A stretch of 64,000 nucleotides of DNA from Pogonophryne albipinna (GCA_028583405.1 CM053246.1:9251867-9315866), one strand, 5' to 3'. Positions 34,501-45,515 are shown, counted from the stretch's first letter. Notes: generated by a model from the letters alone, not told the origin. Translations and numbers: made by a program.

Positions 34501-35899
34501 CTTGGAGATTGAGTCATTGGTCAGGGAGGCCCAGCGAACGCAGCCTAACCCAGGTAACTGCCCAGCTAATAGTCTTTTTGTGCCTACCCCTGTTCGCTCC
34601 AAGGTCCTGCAGTGGGCACACGCCTCTCGTTTCTCATGTCATCCTGGTGCCCATCGCACACTGTTCATTCTTAAACAACGGTTCTGGTGGCCTTCCATGG
34701 CTCAAGACACCAGGGCCTTTGTTGCTGCCTGTACAGTGTGTGCCCGCGCCAAGTCCTCCCACCAGCCTCCCTCTGGCCTGCTTCGCCCACTGCCGGTACC
34801 TAGTCGCCCTTGGTCGCATGTGGCATTGGATTTTGTTACTGGACTTCCACTTTCACAAGGAAATACCATCATCCTAACTATTGTGGACAGATTCTCAAAG
34901 ATGGTACACTTTGTGGCTCTTTCCAAGCTTCCCACTGCCCGAGAGACTGCAGATCTTCTGGTCAACCATGTAGTTCGACTTCATGGGATCCCCACCGACA
35001 TCGTCTCTGACCGGGGCCCCCAGTTCATTTCCCACGTTTGGAAGGCCTTCTGTCAGGCTCTGGGAGCATCGGTGAGCCTGTCATCTGGCTATCATCCTCA
35101 GACAAACGGGCAAACGGAACGGGCCAACCAGGATCTGGGGTCGGCTCTTCGTTGTGTGGCTTTCAGGAACCCTTCGTCATGGGGCCCACATCTGCCATGG
35201 ATCGAGTATGCCCACAACTCCCTGCCAAGTGCAGCCACAGGTATTTCACCTTTTCATTGTGCCATGGGTTTCCAACCACCTCTGTTTCCAGCCCAGGAAG
35301 AGGAAGTTGCTGTTCCCTCCGTTCAGGCCCACCTTCGTCGCTGTCGTAAGGTGTGGAATGACACCCGAGCAGCCCTGCTCCGCTCCGCTGCCCGCAACCG
35401 CCTCATCGCAGACCGCCACAGGACCCCGGCCCCCAACTACTTACCAGGTCAGAGTGTTTGGCTTTCTTCCAAAGATCTCCCACTCAAGACAGAGTCAAAA
35501 AAACTTACTCCACGGTATGTCGGCCCCTTCATCATCGACTCCATTATTAATCCATCTGCAGTCAAACTCAAACTTCCCTCACACATGAAGGTTCATCCGA
35601 CATTTCATGTCTCTCTATTGAAACCTGTAGCCAGCAGTCCTTTGTCTCCTCCAGTGAGTGTTCCCCCACCCCCCCGCATCATTAATAATCACCCAACCTA
35701 CACCGTCAGGCGATTGTTGGACGTTCGTCGCCGTGGAAGGGGATTCCAATATCTGGTGGATTGGGAGGGCTATGGTCTAGAGGAGAGGTGTTGGGTTCCC
35801 CGGCGAGACATCGTGGGCGCATCTCTGATACGGGACTTCCACCGGGATAACCCTGGAAGACCTGGTAGACCTGGTAGACCGCCTGGAGGCGTCCCTTAA
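31532..35899 (+). CDS. Gypsy/Ty3 Gag-Pol polyprotein, intact
   Basis: A single frame of 1455 codons encoding the structural and enzymatic proteins that package, reverse transcribe and integrate the element. In order: Gag with [20 protein letters not shown] (about residue 130); a CCHC zinc knuckle C320-x2-C323-x4-H328-x4-C333; an aspartic protease with active site D382-S-G; a reverse transcriptase with D637 (KLDLRNAYH) and Y699-L-D701-D702; an RNase H with D848 (VEVDAS); an integrase with an HHCC zinc domain from H1037 and catalytic D1100, D1160, E1196 (D-x35-E); and a chromodomain from about 1390 ([13 protein letters not shown]) that probably guides insertion to marked chromatin. It ends in a GRPGRPGRP repeat. 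No stop or frameshift was seen and every catalytic residue checked is present. The ATG follows the 5' LTR by 16 bp. Confidence 0.95.
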   Translation: MDPADTGYQAKTTDELCQALASQGALVGHQDTVLREAMETLRNLSVNMQRIGTQVELLTSQAFPPQPAAQPTAPPPPPAAFLHQLREAVIPTPERYAGDLGICRAFLFQCTLVFEQQPSTYHTDGARVAYVMSLLRGRALDWATAVRESQPQICWSYDTFISEMKKVFDHPVRGRDAARRLLSLRQGSRSVAEFSVEFRTVASDSRWNNEPLQDAFLQGLNEAIKDELAARDDPGSLDNLIATAIKIDNRLRERRRDRTSRHSNPSDFSLDPQIGTATTPIPRSFPTPYSGSSHGDEPMQVGRARLSPSERARRIHAGECVYCSQTSHLVSSCPSLPKRSGSSVAVGILASPSSSLNPRPRTQLEAMLCCNQQSLPLLALVDSGADENFLDIDIAAQAGISCEVLDSPLSANALNGKFLAQVTHRTKPVNLILSGNHREFIQFHLISSPQAPIVLGHPWLRTHNPQIDWVTGKIISWSSFCLSSCLQSALPPAEAASPPLKIEPPDLSSVPTEYHHLGEVFSKQRALSLPPHRPYDCPIDLLSGAPLPSSRLFNLSRPERKSMENYIHDSLAAGVIRPSSSPVGAGFFFVSKKDRSLRPCIDYRGLNAITVKNKYPLPLINSAFEPLQEATIFSKLDLRNAYHLVRIREGDEWKTAFNTPLGHFEYLVMPFGLTNAPAVFQSMVNDVLRDLLNRSVFVYLDDILIFSRKKEEHIIHVRQVLQRLLENRLFVKAEKCEFHVNTVSFLGYIVEEGKLRSDPEKIQAVAGWPKPTSVKLLQQFLGFANFYRRFIRDYSRVAGPLTRLTSPTTGFSWTPECDAAFSELKRLFTTAPVLIHPDPSRQFTVEVDASNTGVGAVLSQRSERDQKLHPCAFFSRRLTPAEKNYDVGNRELLAVKLALEEWRHWLEGAELPFIVWTDHKNLAYIQSAKRLNSRQARWALYFGRFSFTLTYRPGSRNLKPDALSRQFASDGPAASPDTILPASCVVGAVTLEIESLVREAQRTQPNPGNCPANSLFVPTPVRSKVLQWAHASRFSCHPGAHRTLFILKQRFWWPSMAQDTRAFVAACTVCARAKSSHQPPSGLLRPLPVPSRPWSHVALDFVTGLPLSQGNTIILTIVDRFSKMVHFVALSKLPTARETADLLVNHVVRLHGIPTDIVSDRGPQFISHVWKAFCQALGASVSLSSGYHPQTNGQTERANQDLGSALRCVAFRNPSSWGPHLPWIEYAHNSLPSAATGISPFHCAMGFQPPLFPAQEEEVAVPSVQAHLRRCRKVWNDTRAALLRSAARNRLIADRHRTPAPNYLPGQSVWLSSKDLPLKTESKKLTPRYVGPFIIDSIINPSAVKLKLPSHMKVHPTFHVSLLKPVASSPLSPPVSVPPPPRIINNHPTYTVRRLLDVRRRGRGFQYLVDWEGYGLEERCWVPRRDIVGASLIRDFHRDNPGRPGRPGRPPGGVP

Positions 35900-35907
35900 G
35901 GGGGGGG
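35898..35907 (+). promoter_or_regulatory. Polypurine tract candidate before the 3' LTR
   Basis: AAGGGGGGGG overlaps the gag-pol stop codon (TAA at 35897-35899) and ends three bases before the 3' LTR. Its position and composition fit the primer for plus-strand DNA synthesis. Confidence 0.75.
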
Positions 35908-35910
35908 TAC

Positions 35911-36452
35911 TGTGGTGGTTGTATTCTCCAGCCACCTCCCTTGTGTGTGTTTTCCCTTTCCTGTCTGTGTGGGCGTGGTGCCTGTCACTCCTGGCTCCCG
36001 GCTCAAATCTCCACCTGCTGCAATCAGTTGAGCACCCTCCTCTGCGACACACCTGTTTTCCATCAACCATTACAAATGGCATATCAGCAGAGGCTCCACA
36101 ACCTGTCAGCGCCAGATCGTTGTTAAACCCCAGTGGTAAACTCTCAGCCTTCACAGCCTTCCTAGAAAAGGTTACGATTTCCGCTACACCTGAATATTAT
36201 TATTACCTGTTCTTCTTGTGCTCCAGGACTACTCTCCAGTGGATTACTCTCCAGTGGATTACTCTCCAGTGGATTACTCTCCAGTGGATTACTCTCCAGT
36301 GGATTACTCTCCGTGGATTACTCTCCAGTGGATTACTCTCCAGTGGATACTCTCCAGCCGGATTACTCTCCACGCTCCTTCTCCTCCAAATAAAAACCTT
36401 TGTAACCACACTGCCGTGTCCTGCGTTTGGGTCCTCTCAGATAACCATAACA
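35911..36452 (+). repeat. Gypsy 3' LTR (542 bp)
   Basis: Same sequence as the 5' LTR by visual comparison apart from two extra GTGGATTACTCTCCA units (five regular units before the 14-bp variant instead of three), which accounts for the 30-bp length difference. It is followed by the right TSD CTGTG at 36453-36457. Confidence 0.95.
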
Positions 36453-36457
36453 CTGTG

Positions 36458-38045
36458 TCCACTTAACATCAATTCAAACACCATGACACAATTCCATCAG
36501 ATTAATGATAAAAACCTAGAGGACATTATACAACTTCTGAAATCCTCCTCCTGCTGCCTTGATATTATTCCAACAGGATTTTTCAAAGATGTTTTGCCTT
36601 GCATGGCCTCAGATCTACTTCATATAGTAAACAAATCTCTTCACTCAGGTATTTTTCCACAGGCCCTGAAAACTGCAGTCATTAAACCGCTCTTAAAAAA
36701 GAATAATCTAGATGCTTCAGTAATGAACAATTACAGGCCCATATCAAACCTCCCTTTTCTAGGTAAAATCATTGAAAAAGTTGTTTTTCAACAGTTGAGT
36801 AATTTCTTGCATTTAAATAACTGTTTCGATGTGTTCCAGTCAGGCTTTCGTCCAAACCACAGCACTGAGACTGCTCTTGTAAAGGTCTTTAATGACATCC
36901 ACTTAAACACAGACAGTGGCAGAACTTCAGTGTTAGTATTATTAGATCTCAGTGCTGCGTTTGACACTGTTGACCACAGCATATTACTAGACCGACTGGA
37001 AAACTAGGTGGGACTTTCTGAAACAGTTCTAAATTGGTTTGAATCCTACTTAAAGGACAGAAACAACTTTGTTTCTATAGGTAAATACACATCTGAGTTG
37101 ACAAATATGACATGTGGGGTTCCTCAAGGCTCCATCTTGGGGCCTCTTCTCTTTAACATCTACATGCTACCACTGGCTCAGATAATGAAAAACAACAAAA
37201 TAAGTTACCATAGCTATGCGGATGACACACAAATTTACGTAACAATTTCACCAGGAGACTATGCTCCAATTCAAACACTGAGTAAGTGCATTGAAAAAAT
37301 CAATGACTGGATGTGTCAGAACTTTCTCCAATTAAACAAAGATAAAACTGAGGTAATGGTTTTTGGAGCCAAGGCAGAACGTATAAAAGTTAGCGCTGAG
37401 CTTCAGTCTGCAATGTTCAAAACAACAGATAAAGCCAGAAATCTAGGTGTAGTCATGGACTCTGACCTGAGTTTCAACAGTCACATTAAAACAGTTACTA
37501 AATCAGCCTACTATCACCTAAAGAATATATCTAGGATTAAAAGACTAATGTCACAGCAGGATTTGGAAAAACTTGTCCATGCTTTTATCTTCTGTAGACT
37601 CGACTACTGCAATGGTGTCTTCACAGGTCTCACTAAAAAATCTATTAGAAAGCTGCAGCTAATTCAGAACGCTGCTGCTCGAGTCCTCACTAACATTAAG
37701 AAAGTGGATCACATCACTCCTGTTCTGGAGTCTTTACACTGGCTTCCTGTGTGTCAAAGAATAGATTTCAAAATACTGCTGCTGGTTTATAAAGCACTGA
37801 ATGGTTTAGGCCCAAAATACATTTCTGACCTCCTGCTAAATTATGAACCATCCAGATCTCTCAGGTCTTCAGGGACTGGTCAGCTTTCTGTCCCCAGAGT
37901 CAGAACTAAACATGGTAAAGCAGCGTTCAGTTATTATGCTCCAAATATCTGGAACAAACTCCCAGAAACCTGCAGGTCCGCTGCAACTCTGACTACTTTT
38001 AAATCCAGGCTGAAGACTTTTCTTTTTGTCGCTGCTTTTAATTGA
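36458..38045 (+). pseudogene. L2 ORF2, 3' part: reverse transcriptase (copy C)
   Basis: Continuation of ORF2 after the Gypsy element. It encodes the reverse transcriptase from [17 protein letters not shown], with [30 protein letters not shown] and YADD (codons from 37215), then the C-terminus ending FLFVAAFN. A premature TAG lies at 37005-37007 where copy A has TGG (ENW), probably one G-to-A change. This breaks the enzyme just after the DTVDH block regardless of the Gypsy insertion. The frame is otherwise open, and a re-initiating fragment would lack the first RT motifs. Confidence 0.88.
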
Positions 38046-38255
38046 ACTATTCATATCTTAGACTGCACTGTAACTTTTATCACTGTAACTTTTATCCATG
38101 TATTTTTTCTTTTAATGTTTATTTTATTAGCTTTTCTTTTTAATGACTGATTTTAAATGCCATTTTCTTAATGTCTTTCATTTTTTTTTTGTAAAGCACT
38201 TTGAATTGCCTTGTGTTGAAAAGTGCTACATAAATAAACTTGCCTTGCCTTGCCT

Positions 38256-39085
38256 TGCCCCTTATTGTGCGTGGGCTCCGTCACATGCTGAGTCAGTCCA
38301 TAGCTATCAAGAACACAAAACAGTTATTTTGCCCCTCTGTCCTGGGGGTTGTCAACATGGATGTTAAAATCACCAACAATGACTAGACGGTCAAAGTCAA
38401 TACACACTATAGACAGCAGTTCAGTAAAGTCATCAAAAAAGCTTGCACAGTATTTGGGTGGTCTATAGATATTTAGGAACAGAGCTCAAGAGGAGCATTT
38501 CAGCTGAAGGGCCACATATTCAAAAGAAGCAAAGTTCCCATAAGATGTCTTCCTGCATTGAAGGGAATCATTGAACAGAATAGCAACTCCACCCCCTTTC
38601 TTATGCATTCTTTCCTGACTCATAAAACTAAAGTTGGGAGGGGTTGATTCGATAAGAACAGCTGCACTGTTATTTTGTTCAATCCAAGTTTCTGTTAAAA
38701 ACATAAAATCGAGATTGTGCTCATTGATAAAATCATTGATTAAAAATGTTTTTCCTGCCAAAGACCTGACATTTAATAAAGCTTGTTTAAGTTTGTTAAA
38801 CACACTATCAGTCAGGTTTTTTGTAACAAGCTGTGGCTGACATGGAATCACTGCTAAATTAGATAAACTCACACAAACGTTTGAGCGCTTCCTGTATCTA
38901 AGATGATTCACCGCTCTTAATCTATTACCTATCAACACAGATATCGGCAAAGCTACAGGCAGGCAGGGCCCCGGCATGTCCTGGAAAGAGTTGAGAGTGC
39001 CATACGCCCTTGAGCCTGGACCCAGCAGATATCAGTTTGCAGCGTTTTGTACACACACATCCCTATCAGGCTTTGAAGGGGAGGG
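38256..39085 (-). mobile_element. L2 LINE copy B/D, 5' portion
   Basis: Minus-strand L2 sequence abutting the tail of copy C, resuming with CCCCTTATTGTGCGTGGGC, exactly the sequence missing upstream of 25524-27685. It covers the endonuclease part and the short region before ORF2. Similarity to copy C is lost near 39085 (after TCAGGCTTTGAAG), so the original insertion was 5'-truncated or diverges there. Together with 25524-27685 it gives an element of about 3.0 kb. Confidence 0.88.
38486..38977 (-). pseudogene. L2 endonuclease fragment with premature stop (copy B/D)
   Basis: 163 codons matching the start of ORF2 in copy C: ALLNVRSLAGKTFLIND, FLTETWIEQNNSA and ERMHKKGGGVAILFND. It ends at a TGA at 38486-38488 where copy C has CGA (CSSRAL), a likely CpG decay mutation. 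The remaining endonuclease blocks (GDFNIHVD) continue downstream on the minus strand to 38256. Non-functional. Confidence 0.85.
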
Positions 39086-39183
39086 AGGACCCACCACCCT
39101 GCTCCTCTCATCATAGGACGGCAGGGTGAGGGCTACACTGTAAGCCGGGGGAGATCTCCGGGGGAGATGCGCACCAAATATAT

Positions 39184-39223
39184 TAGTATATTTACTATTA
39201 TATTTATAATAGTAAATATACTA
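39184..39223. repeat. AT-rich perfect inverted repeat, 19-bp arms
   Basis: TAGTATATTTACTATTATA (39184-39202) and its exact complement (39205-39223) flank a 2-base loop. Such AT-rich near-palindromes can extrude as cruciforms; it lies just beyond the degraded 5' end of L2 copy B/D. Confidence 0.9.
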
Positions 39224-39224
39224 G

Positions 39225-39310
39225 TCTTTGCAGACCATTTACATGCACAAAAAACGATATAACATAAGGTGAAACCTAGCTAAGCATAATAAGGCCTCTT
39301 TAAAAGGCAA
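39225..39310 (+). repeat. Terminal fragment of the 42862 TTAA-element family
   Basis: CTTTGCAGACCATTTACATGCAC, AAACGATATAACATAAGG and a final AAGGCCTCTTTAA parallel the last about 100 bp of the element at 42862-45939. Only this end is recognised. Confidence 0.5.
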
Positions 39311-40812
39311 ATATTTTCCTCAGTAATGCAATGAATCCGCTCCCTCTAGTTGCTTGTCTCGTAATGCTTTTCACTTGGAATAAGTGTGGCAAAGTTGTTC
39401 AATTGTTGGAATTAGTCGGACTTGGGTTTTGTTGTTATCAGCTGTTGAGCAAATCTGCACATTTGTGTCATTCTCGCAGTAAATTGAGTTATAAAACATG
39501 GATTGCATTTCATACTTTATGTTCTCAAAATGTTTCTCTGGAGCCGTTGTTCTCTTATTTTTTCAGGTTCAGCAGCCCATTATAATTCTGTTTTTAGTCT
39601 TCTCTCCACACAAATTAAAGCCAGGCTGAATGGCAAAAAGCATTCAGGCAGAATTAGTAACAAAACCCTCCATCTCCTCCGCCGTTGCCTCTTCTGGCCA
39701 ATTAAGCCGTTTTCTATTCTATGCCTCTATCTTTTCTGGCACTTGCTCCCTGCAGCTCGTTTAGGATGAGAAAGACACTTGGCCAAATACCAAAGTGTTT
39801 TCCTCGCCTCTCTGTTCCATGTGTCTTCATGTTGGTCATTATCCAATTTGGTTATTATGATTCTCGGCCTTGATGCCACGAGCCCAGTTCAGAATATCCA
39901 AAAATATGTACTATTTCTGGTTTAAAAAATATCTGGTTCAAATAACATTTTGTTGTGAAATATTCAATAATTATTGAATAATTTTACTCAGAATCACAAA
40001 TGCCAACCTGATGTTGGCACAAGAGGACACATTATCTGGGAAACAAGAATATGTGTACAAACATTTGCCAATTCATGTGGTCGATTTTAAAATGATTACA
40101 GGATAATGGATATGACCCCCTTGTGGTACTATAGAAACAGTCTTGGGTCACCAAAGTAATAAGTAATCCTCTGTAGATCAAGAAGATGTGTAGAAAATGT
40201 CATTGCAATCTATAAAAAAGTGAATGAGATATTCAGTCTGGCCCAAATTGGTGGACATTATAAAAGGAGAGAAAGACCAACCAGGGATTTCCCATTCCGA
40301 GAGCCATGCCATGAGCAATGGCTAAACATGTTGTTTAGTTAGACGTTGTCATTATGTAAAGCTTAACAATAGAGAGACTGAGAGAGGTGATCAAACTATT
40401 TATAATTGTATCCCTTCAAAAAAGGCGTGGTGCCAGTGGTATCAGACACTGTTCAACAATCCGGTGACCACTTTGGTTAAACCATGTGATGCTCTAAGTT
40501 GGTGATTAGCTAACTATCTAGCATAAGGTTTCTTCACGCAAAGCTGTTTTTTTGGGGGGGGGTTTCCACAGTGAACTGTCTCATCTTGCATTCTCCACAG
40601 GACCAGCAGCAGATGGTAGTGGCTGTGGAATTTTTAATGTGTGGACTTGGTGAAGGCTGGGCGGCCCATTGCTGGGCGGCCCATTGCTGTAATGCAACAG
40701 TAATGCAACAGTTCCTAAGCGTAGCTGACGTCTCTTGCACTGTCTGGGAATTCTCAGTCTGGCCCCGGAAAACACAATGTGGAAATGTGACGATTAGTTG
40801 AATTGACTTGAG
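39311..40812. other. Unique-looking sequence; small tandem repeats only
   Basis: No mobile element boundaries found. Two short local repeats occur at 40659-40720 (GGGCGGCCCATTGCT twice, TAATGCAACAG twice). The stretch 39560-39830 is of higher complexity than the surroundings. No domain-bearing ORF. Confidence 0.4.
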
Positions 40813-40820
40813 GTATAAAT

Positions 40821-41868
40821 TAGTGCTGTCAAAATTATCGCGTTAACGGCGGTAATTAATTTTTTGAATTAATTGCCTTCAAATATTTAACGCATTTAAC
40901 GCATGTGCAGAATGGCCCGCCCCATACATCCCACCAGTGGCAGCGCCAGGGTATGGCTGGGGTAGGCTACACCCATACCAAGAAATGGCTTAGCCCCACC
41001 ATGAAAAATGATGTTAAAGTAAGCAAAATAAAGTCCGCCAACTCGCGCGGAGTAAATTGCACAGACAGCAGTTAGTCAGATTGATTTCAGTAGCCACTTG
41101 TCTGGAAATACCGAAGACCAGAAACGGTTTTGAAAACTTTTGTCACGTAGTGATCGTCTTCTCAATACAACATCTTTGATAATGTCGGTGTTGTTGCAGG
41201 AAGTCCCGATGGAGAATACTTTTGCTGTAGTACAGGGGTGCACATAACTGGTACGCAGGTTATGTGCGTAATCTGAAACTTGTGTCACAAAGCGCATTTG
41301 CGTACCGACGTACTTGTGAAGCTTTTCCAGAAGGCGGTTAGATCACCGGACGACAGAGTCGGTCTCCGTGTGCACAGACAGGGCTGCTGTTAACGTCGGT
41401 CTGTACAACGGAATTGTGCCAAAACTACGCCAACCGGCTGCGGAGGGAGACTTTCTCCCCCCCCCCCCCCCTTCAATGGAGAACTGCGCTAAAACAGCTG
41501 ATCACAACGTTCACACTCTGTGCTCACGAAGTACTCCACTAGCCGCCCCCCCCCCTCTGTCGACTTTCCTGAAGTACTCCCCCGTTGATAGAAATCAACA
41601 CGTAATGAATTAAGACCCCACGGTTTGATGATTGATAGGTGTGTGGGTTGTCTTTCATTTTGACACGCAGAAAAATGTTATAATAAACATAGATACTGTA
41701 TGTTAAATGGATATATCCGCCTTCTTTCATTTATCTTTCCATTCCCACAACAATATACATAAATAAATGGCATATTTTGGACATAGTTCGAATGGTGATT
41801 AATCATGATTAATTAATTTTTAAACTGTGATTAATCCAATTAAAATTTTTAATCGTTTGACAGCCCTA
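40821..41868. mobile_element. Non-autonomous hAT transposon, 8-bp TSD GTATAAAT
   Basis: A 1048-bp element flanked by exact GTATAAAT at 40813-40820 and 41869-41876. Left end TAGTGCTGTCAAAATTATCG; complement of the right end TAGGGCTGTCAAACGATTAA. It is related in its ends to 5923-6758. The interior carries pieces that resemble other hAT ends (CAGTGGCAGCGCCAGGG near 40935 and CAGGGGTGCACATAACTGG near 41233), suggesting nested decayed copies, plus two poly-C runs (about 41457-41471 and 41547). No transposase. Confidence 0.88.
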
Positions 41869-41878
41869 GTATAAATGG

Positions 41879-42047
<169 letters not shown>

Positions 42048-42857
42048 TCCGACAGATGTGAAAATTTAAGAGCAAAAAAAACGGTGTTAGCAGTCTCAAT
42101 CAAGCCTTCACAGACCCCTGCAAAGGAAGTGACCTTCATGAGAGGACCACATTATTATTATATAGTCCCAGTTGGGTCCTTATATAATATTGCATCAGTA
42201 TATGTAAGGGATAAGGGATCTCGTCAGTATCCTGATCCTGAACAATAGTTAATTTCACCGTGTAACAACTGCAGCAACAGTAACATGACAAGGTTTTCTA
42301 TAACTGCCAAACTCACTTTTATTTTCCATAAACAAGTCTTGAAACACTGCCAGAGCCCATGCAGTGTTCCTTAGTGTTTACTTCCTGTATGTGTTCTTCT
42401 GCTGTTACCTTTAGTGGTTACTTACTGTTTGTTTTATTCTGTTGATTTCTCTGGCGTTGGGCCTCTCTCTTTTTATTTTATTTACTTGGGAAAGTTTAGC
42501 CCTTCCTGCACTCCAAAAATATAAAAATGTATATTCAAAAAGTATTCCACTGTGTTTTCAGATAGAGAAAACTAATGTTTGTTGTACATAGCTACCGTTA
42601 AATTGACCAGACTTCTTTCTGCAGAATGATATGACTGCACATAGTCCCTTGATCCTTAGCAACAGTCTCTTTTCCTTAGCAATGGTCTGTTTCAACGAAC
42701 TCTGGAATGTCCACAGTGACAAATCAGAATTGAGTATTCAACTTAGCCATGTTATACATTGTGTGAACTGTATCCTCTGTTTAATACTTATATATACCTT
42801 TTTTTTCTGACAGCTGTTTTTAGAAAAAGTTGACCGATCAAAAACCTTGTATTTTTA
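42048..42857. other. No recognised feature
   Basis: AT-rich unique-looking sequence between the microsatellite and the TTAA element. No inverted repeats or ORFs of note. Confidence 0.45.
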
Positions 42858-43546
42858 TTAAAGGTCCCATGACATGGCCATTTCTACTGATCATAATTCC
42901 ATTGTTGAGGTCTACTAGAATAGATTTACATTGTTCAATGTTCCAAACTCACATTGGTTTCTCATACAGCATCTCTGTATAGTATGTGTATTCACTCTCT
43001 GTCCTACACGCCTTGTTGGAGCTCCTGCCCCCCCCTCCCTAGGAGCCCACTGTGCTCTGATTGGTCAGCTCGCCCACTCGGTTCTGATGAGTCCACCACC
43101 GTTACAGCGGAACATCAGTGATTACAGATGTAGCACTCCAGATAGGACTCCAATGGGTGTGTCCCAGCCAAAAACCCAGCGGATCCCAGTGGCTGGGGGT
43201 GTTGCCAAATTGCTAGAGGGCGTTGCCAAATTTCCCCATTTGTTCAATTACAGGATTTAACCATGAGATGGCGCTTCATTCATAAATACACAAAGACAAC
43301 TGGGTGTTGTAGAACTTAGTCTGTTTGAAATGTTTGCAGCTCTGCAGTTGTGTTTGTTGTATACTGTAGCATTTAATCACTTATTTGTTATGGTTTTCAC
43401 AGGCTACTATAATGAAAAAACATCAATATGTTAGATCAAATAAAGTATATAGTTTGCTTTATGCAGTATATTTTTTGTAATATTGTTGGGGTGCTTTTAC
43501 ACAGTACATTAGATTGAAGTAAATCAACTTATACATTAAGATAAGA

Positions 43547-43700
43547 TAAGATGGACCTTTATTAATCCCGTGGGGAAATTCAGTAGTTCAAACAGCAACA
43601 GGGTGAGAGTGAAAAACAGGATAGCACAGATTAATACAATCAAAAATAAGATGAGCGATACAAATAAAAATAATAATAATGAGAAACTATGAAATAAGAA
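43547..43700 (-). repeat. Probable RTE/Rex3-like LINE 3' tail
   Basis: AAGATAAGATAAGATGGACC followed by TTTATTAATCCCGTGGGGAAATTC reads, on the minus strand, as GAATTTCCCCACGGGATTAA…ATCTTATCTTATCTT. This is a typical 3' end plus short tandem tail of fish LINEs that I associate with RTE/Rex3 elements. Only the tail region is present, and the upstream end cannot be delimited. Confidence 0.5.
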
Positions 43701-44372
43701 ATGAATAAAACTAAAATGTAATTATCATATCCTATATTCTAATGTATTGTATTATTAAGTAATATCATACATTAACCCCAATAATTACAACAGAGTATTT
43801 CTAAATACAAGTTGTAAAAATACTTATATGTATTTAATATTAATAACAATGATTAATTTCAGATGATAATACTTTTCAGGGTAAGGTCCGGTCTGACAGC
43901 GCTTAGCTCTCTGCTGCAGAGAAGATCACTGCTCTAAACAAAGTCAAACATCCTACATCCAAACAGAATAAATATAATTAATTATTGTTAATACGTTAAG
44001 TCTTGTTCATTGTTTTTCACTTTTATTAAATGTTTGATATTTCCGGCACAGACCCTTTCATACCGGTATTGTGTCAAATTATGCACCCCCATCATGAAAT
44101 GCACCCCTTGTCACGGGAACGCGCATTTGTAAATGAAACGTTAAGACCTTAAAACGATGCTTAAAACGAAAACTAAACGTCCCGGGTTTTTTTAATGGTA
44201 ATTTACAGACTGTGTGTCGCTTAGTGGTAGCTCATATAGTCTTGATTCTTGTGGTTAAACTTTTCGCTCCGTATTTTGATGGTAGTGTTGTCGAATCCTG
44301 GATTTTTCATTCATTCGTCACTTCTTTTTTTGTCCCACAGAACTAAACTGCATTCTCAATTACGTTTAGCAA

Positions 44373-44518
44373 GAAACGTATTTTCTCCCACGTTACGTTT
44401 GTTATCAACGTATCTTAAATATGTTTATTTTCTACATATCTTCTAGAAACATATTTTCTCCCACGTTACGTTAGTTATCAACGTATCTTAAATACGTTTA
44501 TTTTCTACATATCTTTGC
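44373..44518 (+). repeat. 73-bp tandem duplication
   Basis: The unit starting GAAACGTATTTTCTCCCACG (44373) repeats at 44446 (GAAACATATTTTCTCCCACG). Both copies contain CACGTTACGTT, ATCAACGTATCTTAAATA and TTATTTTCTACATATCTT, with three or four substitutions. Confidence 0.88.
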
Positions 44519-44689
44519 CATTTATTGTCTTGCATATTTGTCATATAATAAACAAAATATATGTTTACAAATATTACATAGTCTTTGCCACGTTATGCAC
44601 CCCTTGCTATCTTACAACATAAAAGGGTCACATACATGAAACTTGCTCCATTCATTGGTACTAGTCCTACAACCATACCCTAAAAACAT

Positions 44690-45515
44690 GGTGATGTTTT
44701 GTAAATGATTACATGTCTCTTATTTAGCACGGAATATGATCTTATCCGTGACATATGGATCTTAACAAATATCCGCTATATCAGATACCTGTAGATCAGC
44801 TGTTTATTTCACATGAGTTCCACTGTGGCAGCTTTCTAATCACGGATCCCCCTGGTGGATCCATGATCCATTGCAGCTGGTTTCATTATAATTACATTTA
44901 TTTATCAAGGGGGCGTATCAAGCATACTTGCCAACCCTCCCGATTTTCGCGGGAGACTCCCGATTTCATAGCCCTCTCCCGGTTTCCTCCCGGGGTCATA
45001 TTTCCCCCGCATTTCTCCCGATTTCTGACAAAATCAGATTTACACATGACTGTTTCCACTCTGACTTTATTACAGCTACACCATTGTTTGATTTCCATCG
45101 TAGCGCGTGTCTTTAGTAGCGTGCGCAACTAGATAGTCTCAGAAAAACAGAACAAGAATCGACAACTCGACCCTCTGCTCACTCCTTTCCTGTAAAATAC
45201 AGGTCCAGCCCACACATATGCTCCATCAAAGATGGTGCTACAGGCCGCAAGGCATTGCACTCAGAACTACATTGCACTCAGAACTACAATAAGCATGTTA
45301 ATGTTAATCTAACAGCTCCGGCGATCCACTAGCAACCCCCCGCGGTGGTTTTGAAATGCTCTTGATTTCTGAGGTCTCAAGGTTGGCAAGTATGGTATCA
45401 AGTCTTGCGGGGGGTTTTCCTTTTCAGCAGGGGCCCACCCCGTGCAGATCACGGACCCGCACGGGTAGGCGTCTGAAATTAAATGAAGCGCTTCATCTGT
45501 ATGTGTTACAATGGC
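44690..45515 (+). repeat. Dispersed repeat shared with 17707-18025, interrupted by a hAT
   Basis: Matches the reverse complement of 17707-18025 on both sides of the hAT at 44923-45394: 44690-44914 (AAACATGGTGATGTTTTGTA, GATCCATATGTCACGG in complement, ATTACATTTATTTATCAAGG) and 45403-45515 (GGGGGGTTTTCC, GCAGATCACGGACCC, AATGAAGCGCTTCATCTGTA). The class of the repeat is unknown. Confidence 0.8.
44923..45394. mobile_element. Short hAT transposon, 8-bp TSD GTATCAAG
   Basis: A 472-bp element with exact GTATCAAG duplications at 44915-44922 and 45395-45402. The termini CATACTTGCCAACC and its complement GGTTGGCAAGTATG are perfect over 14 bp. The interior begins with a C-rich run of CTCCCGATTT words and holds a direct duplication ATTGCACTCAGAACTAC near 45255. 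The related repeat at 17707-18025 lacks the element and serves as a paralogous empty site. Confidence 0.92.

Larger units (their letters stand above)
31004..36452 (+). mobile_element. Complete Gypsy/Ty3 chromodomain LTR retrotransposon
   Basis: A 5449-bp element with TG...CA LTRs (31004-31515 and 35911-36452), 5-bp TSD CTGTG, one gag-pol frame, a purine tract and a C-terminal chromodomain, so it belongs to the chromovirus-type Gypsy/Ty3 lineage known from fish. It has no envelope-like ORF. It is inserted in sense orientation in L2 copy C ORF2. By eye the LTRs show no substitution, only a difference of two 15-bp tandem units, so insertion was recent. A primer-binding site is not obvious: GAACGATCTGGCC follows the 5' LTR and I could not match a tRNA end with confidence. 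Confidence 0.95.
27686..38255 (+). mobile_element. Near full-length L2 LINE copy C, split by a Gypsy element
   Basis: Without the Gypsy insertion this copy is about 5.1 kb: 5' UTR (27686-27937), ORF1 (27938-29119), an inter-ORF region, ORF2 (29553-31003 joined to 36458-38045), 3' UTR and (TTGCC)n tail. It is the only copy in the window with ORF1. It sits inside minus-strand L2 copy B/D; TGCCC at 27681-27685 and 38256-38260 may be the target duplication, although the tail repeat TTGCC makes that ambiguous. An amber codon in the reverse transcriptase and a frameshifted inter-ORF region show it is inactive. Confidence 0.88.

Noticed and set aside
35919..37007. 362-codon frame joining Gypsy LTR sequence to L2 reverse transcriptase
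   Set aside because: It is read-through of the 3' LTR into the interrupted L2 ORF2 and not a fusion gene. The LTR part shows only repeat-encoded peptide.
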